DNA of 27,299 bases from an uncultured Clostridium sp. (GTDB lineage: Bacteria > Bacillota > Clostridia > TANB77 > CAG-465), in NCBI GenBank assembly GCA_905204915.1, contig CAJLBR010000013.1:1-27299 (forward strand), given 5' to 3'. Below the pieces are notes generated by a model, which had not been told where the DNA came from, searched no databases, and saw only the letters and a program-made list of their open reading frames with translations. Positions 8,189 through 15,384 of the stretch are shown piece by piece (position 1 is the stretch's first letter; each line of letters begins with the position of its first letter). A program made the position numbers and the translations under genes.

Positions 8189-9496
8189 TTAATTTTCACT
8201 ATTCATGAAATCTTTTAATTTTTTACTTCTACTAGGATGTCTTAACTTTCTTAAAGCTTTTGCCTCAATTTGACGTATTCTTTCACGAGTAACATCAAAT
8301 TCTTTTCCAACTTCTTCTAAGGTTCTCATTCTACCATCTTGTAAACCAAATCTTAATTTTAATACTTTAGCTTCTCTTGGTGTAAGGGTTTCCATTACTT
8401 CTTCTATATGTTCTCTTAAAAGTACATCAGCAGCTTGTTCAGAAGGCGATGGTGCATCTTCATCAGGTATAAAGTTTCCTAGATTGCTTTCATCTTCTTC
8501 TCCAACAGGTGTTTCTAAAGATATAGGTTCTTGTGCTACCTTTAAAACTTCTCTTACTTTTTCAACTGGCATTTCAAGTTCTTCTGCAATTTCTTCAAGT
8601 GTTGGTTCTCTTCCTAAAGTTTGCAAAAGATGTCTAGATGTACGTATTAGCTTATTTATAGTTTCTACCATATGAACTGGTATTCTTATAGTTCTAGCTT
8701 GATCTGCAATTGCACGTGTAATTGCCTGTCTTATCCACCATGTAGCATAAGTACTAAATTTATATCCTTTAGTTTGGTCAAATTTATCAACAGCTTTTAT
8801 TAATCCTAAATTTCCTTCTTGAATAAGATCCAAAAAGTGCATACCTCTACCAATATATTTTTTAGCTATACTAACAACAAGTCTTAAGTTTGATTCTATT
8901 AATTGTTTTTTAGCTTCCTTATCACCTTTTAACATTCTTTCAGCAAGTTCATTTTCTTCTTCATATGTTAAAAGTTTTATTTTTCCAATTTCTTTTAAGA
9001 ACATTTTAACTGGATCATCTACATTTAAATTTTCAACAAATGACATATCTTTCATGTCATCCAATAAAATGTCTTTTTCTATATCAGTTATATCTTCTAG
9101 ATTTGGTTCAATTTCAAGCTCAGCAAGTGAAGCAGCCGCATCAATCTTAGCTTTATCATCTAAGTCATCGATATCAACATCATCCATATCTTGAGTGCCG
9201 TCTGCATTTTTATTATCAGCTATTTTTTCTATATTATTGTCAGTCTTTATAGAGCTAGGATTTTCTTCTACTAAAATTTCAATTTTAGCTTTTTCTAGTT
9301 CATCATATATTTTAGTTACTTCATCTGGTGAAATTGATTCTTCTTCAATAAATTTAGCAAGTTCATTGTAAGTAACTTTTTTATTCTTTTTTGATTTTTC
9401 TATAAATTCTTTTATTTTTTTCTTTTTTGTCATTTTCTCAGAACTTTTATTAACATCTTTTGTATTATTTTTCTCTACTTCAGATTTTTTTTCCAT
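8189..9496 (-). CDS. rpoD: RpoD, primary sigma factor (sigma-A)
   Basis: The housekeeping sigma factor, 435 residues. A lysine-rich start and a region 1.1-like segment (about 25-80) are followed by an acidic spacer. Region 1.2 (DPVKMFLKEIGKIKLL) comes next, then region 2 with NLRLVVSIAKKY, the core-binding and -10-reading FSTYATWWIRQAI stretch, region 3 (HMVETINKL) and region 4 with the helix-turn-helix VGKEFDVTRERIRQIEAKAL. It has the usual layout and somewhat more length than B. subtilis SigA because of the acidic linker. It starts 12 bases after dnaG, with GGAG six to eight bases before the ATG, and is the last gene of the operon. The many TTGACA/TATAAT promoters in this window are its likely targets. 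Confidence 0.98.
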   Translation of the reverse strand: MEKKSEVEKNNTKDVNKSSEKMTKKKKIKEFIEKSKKNKKVTYNELAKFIEEESISPDEVTKIYDELEKAKIEILVEENPSSIKTDNNIEKIADNKNADGTQDMDDVDIDDLDDKAKIDAAASLAELEIEPNLEDITDIEKDILLDDMKDMSFVENLNVDDPVKMFLKEIGKIKLLTYEEENELAERMLKGDKEAKKQLIESNLRLVVSIAKKYIGRGMHFLDLIQEGNLGLIKAVDKFDQTKGYKFSTYATWWIRQAITRAIADQARTIRIPVHMVETINKLIRTSRHLLQTLGREPTLEEIAEELEMPVEKVREVLKVAQEPISLETPVGEEDESNLGNFIPDEDAPSPSEQAADVLLREHIEEVMETLTPREAKVLKLRFGLQDGRMRTLEEVGKEFDVTRERIRQIEAKALRKLRHPSRSKKLKDFMNSEN

Positions 9497-9508
9497 TGTT
9501 TTCTCCTT

Positions 9509-11314
9509 CTAAACTTTCAACTTTTTTAATTCCAATAAAATTTGATTTAGTTCAATTTGTAATAATTCCTGCTCTTCTTGAACAACGCCACTAGATATCT
9601 TATTTATTATTTCTTCTCTTCTTCTTATGAGCTTATCTTTTTCTTTTCTTTTTAGCATATCGTTCAATAATTTTTCAGCATCAATATTATTAATATCTAT
9701 ATACATTATATCTGTAATACTTTTCATCATATCATTATTTTTTATTTTAGTCAATACATCAATTTTACTAATATCACATTCTAAATTAAGACTACACAAG
9801 AAATTAAATATTTCTCTTACTTCGTCAATTTCAAAATCTTCTTCCCTGAAACACTCGAATATCTTTTTTATTATTCCCCTATTTTTAGTAAGTAATAATG
9901 CAATTATATATTCTTCTTGTCTTTTTTTAATATTTGTAATCATTTTCATTTTTTGACTTAGGTTTTGCATGTCTAAATTAATGTTGTTGTTTTCCATTTT
10001 CCTTAGTCTTTTTTCTACTTCTTTTATTATAGGTTCCGTGCCAATATTATATTTTTTAGAAATTTTTTCTATATAAATATCACGTTCAATATTATTTTCA
10101 ATAGAAGCTAATATGCTAGATATACTAGTTAAAAAAGATATTTTTGAATCAATATTATCTAGATCTAAATTTTTCTCTAATTTACTAATTTTAAACTCTA
10201 CTAATGATATAGCATTTTTTACACAATTATTAAATCTTTCTACTCCATATTTGTTTATATATTCATCTGGATCTTTTACATCTTTTTTATCTAATATTAA
10301 CACCTTAACATTAAGTTTACTATTTGCTAATATATCCAGCCCTCTTAAGGTTGCTTCCTGTCCAGCACCATCTTGATCATATCCTATAACTATATTGTCA
10401 GTATATTTTTTTAATAACCTTGCTTGATCCTGAGTAAGTGCTGTACCTAATGAAGCAACTGCATTACTTACACCAGCTTTATGTAATGAAACTGCATCCA
10501 TATAACCTTCGACCATTATAATGTTTTCAAATTTTTCTCTTTTAACAAAGTTAAGTGCAAATAAAGTTTTACCTTTATGATATATTTCATTTTCCTGAGA
10601 GTTTAAGTATTTTGGTAAAGAATCATTTAATACTCTTCCACCAAAAGCTATCACTCTATCCCTTACATCAAATATAGGAAATATTAGTCTATTAAAGAAT
10701 CTATCATACAGCCTTCCTTTTTCACTTTTTACTATTATTCCACTAGAAAGTATCTGTTCTTTTGTATAACCTAGTTTTGTTAAATGATCAAATAGTGGAA
10801 CATCTCCATTGGCATATCCAATACCAAATTTAGTAATAGTTTTAGAATCTAATTTTCTTTTTAGTATATAATCTTTTACTATGTTATGATTTTCTCCTAA
10901 CAATTTTATTAAATTATTATGATAGTATTTAGCTGCTTCTTTATTAATTTCGAATATTGACTCTTTTAACTCTTGAGTCTCTTTTGACTGTTTATTATTA
11001 TATGAGGTTTTTACTTCATATTTAGCTAAATCAATATGAGCTCTATTAGCCAAAAACTCGAGTGTATCCACAAAGTCTAAATTTTCTATTTTCATTATGA
11101 AAGATATTACATTTCCACCTTCTGAACACCCAAAACACTTATAAATTTGCTTGTCCATAGACACACAAAAAGAAGGTGTTTTTTCTCTATGAAAAGGGCA
11201 GAGACCTACAAAATTTCTACCATTTTTCTTGAGTGCAACATATTCAGATATAACTTCAACTATATCATTTTGTGAAATTACTTCTTCAATTAAATCATCT
11301 GAATAATATGCCAC
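9509..11314 (-). CDS. dnaG: DnaG, DNA primase
   Basis: Primase, 601 residues, which makes RNA primers for replication. The start is GTG (11312-11314) with GAAGGTG eight bases upstream. The N-terminal zinc-binding domain has CPFHREKTPSF...CFGC (about 40-65). The catalytic core includes the RNAP-basal fold (FGGRVLNDSLPKYLNS) and the TOPRIM motifs VEGYMDA and the acidic GYDQDGAG. The C-terminal part is the divergent helicase-binding region. The dnaG-rpoD pair is the classic macromolecular-synthesis operon; here two envelope-type genes lie upstream instead of a ribosomal protein gene. Confidence 0.98.
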   Translation of the reverse strand: MAYYSDDLIEEVISQNDIVEVISEYVALKKNGRNFVGLCPFHREKTPSFCVSMDKQIYKCFGCSEGGNVISFIMKIENLDFVDTLEFLANRAHIDLAKYEVKTSYNNKQSKETQELKESIFEINKEAAKYYHNNLIKLLGENHNIVKDYILKRKLDSKTITKFGIGYANGDVPLFDHLTKLGYTKEQILSSGIIVKSEKGRLYDRFFNRLIFPIFDVRDRVIAFGGRVLNDSLPKYLNSQENEIYHKGKTLFALNFVKREKFENIIMVEGYMDAVSLHKAGVSNAVASLGTALTQDQARLLKKYTDNIVIGYDQDGAGQEATLRGLDILANSKLNVKVLILDKKDVKDPDEYINKYGVERFNNCVKNAISLVEFKISKLEKNLDLDNIDSKISFLTSISSILASIENNIERDIYIEKISKKYNIGTEPIIKEVEKRLRKMENNNINLDMQNLSQKMKMITNIKKRQEEYIIALLLTKNRGIIKKIFECFREEDFEIDEVREIFNFLCSLNLECDISKIDVLTKIKNNDMMKSITDIMYIDINNIDAEKLLNDMLKRKEKDKLIRRREEIINKISSGVVQEEQELLQIELNQILLELKKLKV

Positions 11315-11347
11315 AACAAATTCACCTTCCTAACTTAATATTCTATT

Positions 11348-12604
11348 TTAAGCAACCAACATTTTAACTCTTTCTTCTCTATTTAAATAAATATTAGAAG
11401 TGTTAACGATTGCAATAAGTACTATAAGTACTGTAAGTAACGGTTCATAAAAAGCTACATTCAAGTTAAACAAATAAATTGAATTAAGTATGAACAAAAA
11501 TAATGCTTTCATCATTGTAGACTTTGTATCATACCTTCTCTTTAAAGCAATTGCAAGTATTTCCATAAATATAATATATATTATACAAAACATGTAAAAT
11601 GTTTTATAATTTGAAATAAATTTATTATAGAAATTTGAAAGAGAAGTAATAGATTTCTCTTGTACTAAATTAAGGTCATTATTCTTATTGAAAGTATCTA
11701 TTATAGAATTAATATAATAATTATCTATTTGTTTATTTTCAAATGTTTGAATCATAAATTTTGATGCAAAATATATAACAACTGCAAATATAAAAACTAT
11801 GCAAATTGATACTATTAACTTATTTATATTTATTCTTTCAATAGTATATAGTCTTTCTCTACCCTTTTGGCTTATGCTATCCATCATTTTTTTAGGAAAA
11901 CTTATATGAGTGTTGTCTAGATTTGATGCAACAATTATAGAAACTATTGCAAAAGCAATCCAAACACAAGGATTTATTCCAAACACCATACTTACACCAA
12001 TTATTATACCTAAAATTGTTGATTCCACAACATATTTCTGAGTTTTTATTCCCCTTTGTTTTAGTTCATCTATTAAAATTTGTAATGTTAATAATCCGGC
12101 AAAGAATACTAAACTAAAACTACTAGCTAAAATCAAACTGCTTCCCAATACAACAGATGATGGTAAAAGTGCATATGAAAAAGTAGCTAAAACTGATAAC
12201 ATATCACTTTTTGAAACATTAAAAATAATTTTCTTTATTATTATTCCTGTAATAAATGAAATCAAAACATAAGTTATGAATTCTTTATTTGTAAACTGAA
12301 TTCCTTGTAAATACACAATTCCAATCTTTGATGCAATCAAAACAATTGAAACGTATATATATCTAAACACTAATCCTACTTTTCTTTTTATCTTCTTCTT
12401 ATATAATTTGTCTTTTATATAAATATATAATAAAACTAAAATTATAACCAAAGCGACATATCCTAATTTTGTTAAATTAGTAAATTGAGAAGTAACTTCT
12501 TGGTCTTTAGATACTAACATTTTAAAATCAAGGATTCCAAAAAATACTATATTTACTATAAAAATTGCTACTACTAAACTACGTGAAATTTTACTAATAT
12601 TCAT
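11348..12604 (-). CDS. Polytopic membrane protein, possibly GT-C-like
   Basis: A 418-residue integral membrane protein with roughly ten hydrophobic segments, the first starting at residue 9 and the last ending near 405. A loop of about 75 residues (roughly 290-340) between two late segments is hydrophilic and could lie outside the cell. The stretch LATFSYALLPSSVVLGSSL and the overall pattern recall the membrane part of GT-C type glycosyltransferases, but I see no clear catalytic aspartate motif in an early loop, so function is open. It lies between a nucleotidyltransferase gene (29-base gap) and dnaG (33-base gap), so the three are probably cotranscribed. Together with the sugar-nucleotide enzyme it hints at surface glycan work. 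Confidence 0.8.
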   Translation of the reverse strand: MNISKISRSLVVAIFIVNIVFFGILDFKMLVSKDQEVTSQFTNLTKLGYVALVIILVLLYIYIKDKLYKKKIKRKVGLVFRYIYVSIVLIASKIGIVYLQGIQFTNKEFITYVLISFITGIIIKKIIFNVSKSDMLSVLATFSYALLPSSVVLGSSLILASSFSLVFFAGLLTLQILIDELKQRGIKTQKYVVESTILGIIIGVSMVFGINPCVWIAFAIVSIIVASNLDNTHISFPKKMMDSISQKGRERLYTIERININKLIVSICIVFIFAVVIYFASKFMIQTFENKQIDNYYINSIIDTFNKNNDLNLVQEKSITSLSNFYNKFISNYKTFYMFCIIYIIFMEILAIALKRRYDTKSTMMKALFLFILNSIYLFNLNVAFYEPLLTVLIVLIAIVNTSNIYLNREERVKMLVA

Positions 12605-12633
12605 ATTTTTCCCTACTTTAAAATTCTAACCTC

Positions 12634-13371
12634 TTATTTGTTATTATAAAGTTCATTTACTTGAGCTAAAGCTTCATGTGTTCCAACATCATAACATTCA
12701 CCTTTAAAAGCATATGCGTATGTTGGCATTTTCTTATACATATACGCAACTAGATTTCCAGGAGCATCACAAGAATTCCCTTCTTCTAAATATTTGTTTA
12801 TCTCAGGTAATACATTTTTTGGATAAATATATTCTGCATAAACTGCATAATTAGATTTTGGCTCTGCTGGTTTTTCTTCGAAATCTAATATTTTCATATC
12901 AGAATCTAATTTAGCTACACCAACTCTTTTTAACAAGTTCATATCTTGTTCTTCTCTTACGCAAACTGATGGTGCATTTTTGGTTTTATAGAATTCAACA
13001 AAATCTTTTAATTTAAAAGTAAATAAATTATCAGTTGCTAATACTAATATATCGTCATCAATCTTAGCATTATTAATTGTGAATTGGATATCACCAATAG
13101 CACCTAATCTATCATCATTATTTGTAGTTCCGTCATTAAATACGGTAATTGGTTTTACATTATTTTTAGACTCAGCCCATTTTTGAAAATGTGGTGTATA
13201 TTTAGCATTAGTTACCAAATAAATTTCATCTATCTCATCTATTTCATTTACTTCATCTAAAGTATAATCTAATATTGCTCTTCCACCAACTTCTAATAAA
13301 GCCTTAGGAAAATTTTCAGTTAATGGAAATAACCTTGTTGCATATCCTGCACATAAAAAAATACATTTCAT
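12634..13371 (-). CDS. Sugar-1-phosphate nucleotidyltransferase
   Basis: A 245-residue nucleotidyltransferase of the glucose-1-phosphate thymidylyl/uridylyl-transferase fold. The N-terminal signature AGYATRLFPLTENFPKALLE contains the nucleotide-binding glycine/arginine loop and the catalytic lysine. The next motif GGRAILDY and the acidic LATDNLF metal site follow, as do FEEKPAEPKSNYA and a C-terminal DVGTHEAL. It is short and lacks the left-handed beta-helix tail of GlmU or GlgC. The product is a nucleoside-diphosphate sugar or a related activated alcohol; the exact substrate cannot be read. AAAGGAG precedes the ATG and a good promoter lies 43-71 bases upstream. It is the first gene of the unit that ends with rpoD. 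Confidence 0.9.
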   Translation of the reverse strand: MKCIFLCAGYATRLFPLTENFPKALLEVGGRAILDYTLDEVNEIDEIDEIYLVTNAKYTPHFQKWAESKNNVKPITVFNDGTTNNDDRLGAIGDIQFTINNAKIDDDILVLATDNLFTFKLKDFVEFYKTKNAPSVCVREEQDMNLLKRVGVAKLDSDMKILDFEEKPAEPKSNYAVYAEYIYPKNVLPEINKYLEEGNSCDAPGNLVAYMYKKMPTYAYAFKGECYDVGTHEALAQVNELYNNK

Positions 13372-13413
13372 AAATTTCTCTCCTTTATATATCTAGTTAC
13401 ACCAGATGTGTTG

Positions 13414-13442
13414 ATTATATCACAAAAAAAATGTCATTTCAA
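13414..13442 (-). promoter_or_regulatory. Promoter of the nucleotidyltransferase-dnaG-rpoD unit
   Basis: On the minus strand TTGAAA (13437-13442), 17 bases, then TATAAT (13414-13419) preceded by TGA. No other convincing promoter is seen between here and rpoD. Confidence 0.75.
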
Positions 13443-13466
13443 GTCTACTTTAAGCATTTATAGCAA

Positions 13467-13501
13467 AAGACTGTTACTTGTAAGATATAAGCAACAGTCT
13501 T
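13467..13501 (-). terminator. Terminator of the 280-residue orphan gene
   Basis: A 13-bp stem (13467-13479 with 13489-13501) that is complete on the minus RNA through one G-U pair, 9-base loop, then only a short TT run before GCTA. It lies 5 bases after the stop codon. The weak T tract makes it less sure than the others. Confidence 0.6.
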
Positions 13502-13506
13502 AATTT

Positions 13507-14349
13507 TTATATTGTTTCTAAATCATTTATTTTTTGTTCAAATTCAGAAATTCTTTGTTCAGTTTCATATTGTTCTATTCTGTTTAAAGCATACAAATAT
13601 TTTCTTTCTTGTGAAAGTAAATTTTGATATTCTTCATTCCAGTCTTCATGACTTCTTAGGCTATCGTGTACTTCATTAAGTTTATCTTCTAGAACATGTT
13701 TTACTGGTTCTATTAATGGAGTAGCTTTATCTACTTTTATTCCGTTATCAACCATATGAGTTATAACTTCAGCAAATAATCTCTCTCCTTGTACATTAAC
13801 ACCTTTTTCAGTATTATCATGTAAAATGTCAACTACTTTTTCTACTTCGTCAATACCTTTCTTCTCAAATATTGTATCAACTCTTGAGTCAATAAATTGT
13901 CCATTTTCTCCAAATACTTCTTGACCTTTTATAAATAGATCAACATTGTTTTGAATAATTCTAGCTTGAGCAACAGGTAATTCTTCTGTAGCAATTTTTA
14001 AAGCATGTCTATCATAATATTTTCTAAAAGCACTATTACACATTTCTTGAGATTCAGTGTATGGTTTAAAAAATTGTGCATACTCCCTTAATACTTCATG
14101 TTGTGTTTTTTCTCCACTTACATTTTGTCTTAATTCATCAACACTTTCTCCAAAATATGCTGTAACTTTATTATCAATTCCATCTGGAACATATACTGGT
14201 TCTTCAGGTTGTTGTTCTTGAGCTTCTGGAGCAGCTTGTTCTAACATTAAAAACTCTTGTCTTGGTGAAAATATCTTAACAAAAGCACTCTTAAAATTTG
14301 ATAAATCCTCTAAAAATAGTTTCCATTCATTTTTCCAAAATTCTAACAT
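13507..14349 (-). CDS. Soluble helical protein of unknown function
   Basis: A 280-residue protein that I do not recognise. The ATG follows AGGTG with 7-base spacing. The first 30 residues are aromatic and basic (MLEFWKNEWKLFLEDL), possibly an amphipathic helix. An acidic Gln/Pro/Glu-rich linker (about 38-55, APEAQEQQPEEPVYVPDG) leads to a long, probably all-helical body, and the last 45 residues read as a coiled coil (ALNRIEQYETEQRISEFEQK). There is no signal peptide and no enzyme motif. It has its own promoter and a terminator, so it is a single-gene unit. The linker uses more alanine and proline than neighbouring genes. Confidence 0.8.
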   Translation of the reverse strand: MLEFWKNEWKLFLEDLSNFKSAFVKIFSPRQEFLMLEQAAPEAQEQQPEEPVYVPDGIDNKVTAYFGESVDELRQNVSGEKTQHEVLREYAQFFKPYTESQEMCNSAFRKYYDRHALKIATEELPVAQARIIQNNVDLFIKGQEVFGENGQFIDSRVDTIFEKKGIDEVEKVVDILHDNTEKGVNVQGERLFAEVITHMVDNGIKVDKATPLIEPVKHVLEDKLNEVHDSLRSHEDWNEEYQNLLSQERKYLYALNRIEQYETEQRISEFEQKINDLETI

Positions 14350-14402
14350 ATTTAAACACCTCTTTTGTATATTATTGTTTTGTTACTATTTCTCGTAGCT
14401 TA

Positions 14403-14431
14403 ATTATATAAAATAGCTATAAAAAAAGCAA
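14403..14431 (-). promoter_or_regulatory. Promoter of the 280-residue orphan gene
   Basis: On the minus strand TTGCTT (14426-14431), 17 bases, then TATAAT (14403-14408). The palindrome AACAATATTGTT (14434-14445 region) sits directly upstream of the -35 box and could be an operator; that is only a suggestion. Confidence 0.6.
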
Positions 14432-14539
14432 TAACAATATTGTTTTATTTATGTTACATTTATATTACATTTTCGGCATGATTTTAAGGTGTTTGTCTCT
14501 TTATATTATATTGCAAAGTTGTTAGTTTACAATAAAAAA

Positions 14540-14566
14540 GAGCAAAATAATTAAATTACTCTGCTC
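14540..14566 (-). terminator. Terminator of the thioredoxin gene
   Basis: On the minus RNA a 12-bp stem with two G-U pairs (14540-14551 with 14555-14566, 3-base loop) is followed by TTTTTTATTG. It lies 6 bases after the stop codon. Confidence 0.8.
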
Positions 14567-14572
14567 CATTAT

Positions 14573-14881
14573 CTATTTTTCTAATTCTTCTAAAATTTCT
14601 TCTTTAGACATTAACCCCACATGCTTGCTAGCCAATTTTCCATTTTTATATATGGCTATAGTTGGAATTGTATCAATTTTTAGTAAACTAGTTGCCTCAG
14701 GGCAATCATCTACATTAACTTTTACTATATTATAACCAGCTCTACTATTGCCTATTTCTTCTAGTATAGGTCCTAATAGCATACATGGTCCACACCAGTC
14801 TGCATAAAAATCTACTAGTACAGTACCATCTTTTTTGGTTACTTCTGAATTAAATTCACTATCTTTTATATTTTTTATCAT
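14573..14881 (-). CDS. Thioredoxin
   Basis: A 102-residue cytosolic thioredoxin that reduces protein disulfides. I start it at the ATG at 14881, five to six bases after GGAG, which gives the normal family length; a longer in-frame reading overlaps the upstream rhodanese gene and has no support. The active site WCGPC is at residues 29-33, and the cis-proline loop DTIPT is present. It starts 10 bases after the rhodanese gene, so the two are cotranscribed and may share a thiol or persulfide role. The gene resembles trxA, but several thioredoxins are likely in the genome, so I give no symbol. Confidence 0.93.
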   Translation of the reverse strand: MIKNIKDSEFNSEVTKKDGTVLVDFYADWCGPCMLLGPILEEIGNSRAGYNIVKVNVDDCPEATSLLKIDTIPTIAIYKNGKLASKHVGLMSKEEILEELEK

Positions 14882-14891
14882 AATTTCTCCT

Positions 14892-15320
14892 TTATTTCTT
14901 CTCATATATGAGCATATCTCTATATGGGAATGTTGCAAGTGCTGCATACTCCCATATATATATATTATATCCATATTTATTCAAAACTTGTATTGCTTTT
15001 TTACTTCTTGCTCCACTTGAGCAATATATCATAACCGGCTTATCTTTTTTTATAGTTGCATCTTGTATCTTAAGTTCTAAAACATCAAGTGGAATATTTA
15101 TAGCATTTTGAACATGCATAAGATTATATTCACTCTCAGTCCTTATATCTATTAAAAGAACTTCAGATGTTTGAATCATGTTCCTTGCTTGTTCAAAAGG
15201 TACTAGCTTATATGCATAGCAATTACATCTGTTGTTGAATCTTCTCACTCCATTTTGATTTTTAAAATTACCATTTCCAAAATTTAAATTTAGCATATTC
15301 ACGATTTTATCAAAAAACAT
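14892..15320 (-). CDS. Rhodanese-like sulfurtransferase
   Basis: A single-domain rhodanese, 142 residues. The catalytic loop CSSGARS (Cys100-Ser106) carries the cysteine that accepts a sulfane sulfur, and the family motif DIRTESEY lies at 58-65. An N-terminal extension of about 35 residues is rich in Asn and aromatic residues and contains CNC (about 32-34), which is unusual for the family. The ATG at 15320 has AGAAGG eight bases upstream, but both lie in a long hairpin (15313-15359). It probably hands persulfide sulfur to a thiol acceptor; the thioredoxin gene follows directly. Confidence 0.9.
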   Translation of the reverse strand: MFFDKIVNMLNLNFGNGNFKNQNGVRRFNNRCNCYAYKLVPFEQARNMIQTSEVLLIDIRTESEYNLMHVQNAINIPLDVLELKIQDATIKKDKPVMIYCSSGARSKKAIQVLNKYGYNIYIWEYAALATFPYRDMLIYEKK

Positions 15321-15359
15321 AAGTTATACCTTCTTTCATATAGTATAACTTATGTTTTT
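15313..15359 (-). terminator. Hairpin between the Ca-ATPase and rhodanese genes
   Basis: A perfect 17-bp inverted repeat (AAAAACATAAGTTATAC and its complement, 13-base loop) lies 25 bases after the ATPase stop and is followed in the minus direction by a short T run. It looks like a terminator, yet its distal arm contains the rhodanese start codon and its loop contains that gene's ribosome binding site. It could therefore also be a translational or attenuation switch. Confidence 0.65.
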
Positions 15360-15384
15360 AATTTAATTTATATTACTTATTATA

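Noticed and set aside
14573..14974. A 133-residue version of the thioredoxin
   Set aside because: The extra 31 residues overlap the rhodanese gene, and GGAG stands directly before the ATG at 14881, giving the normal 102-residue length.
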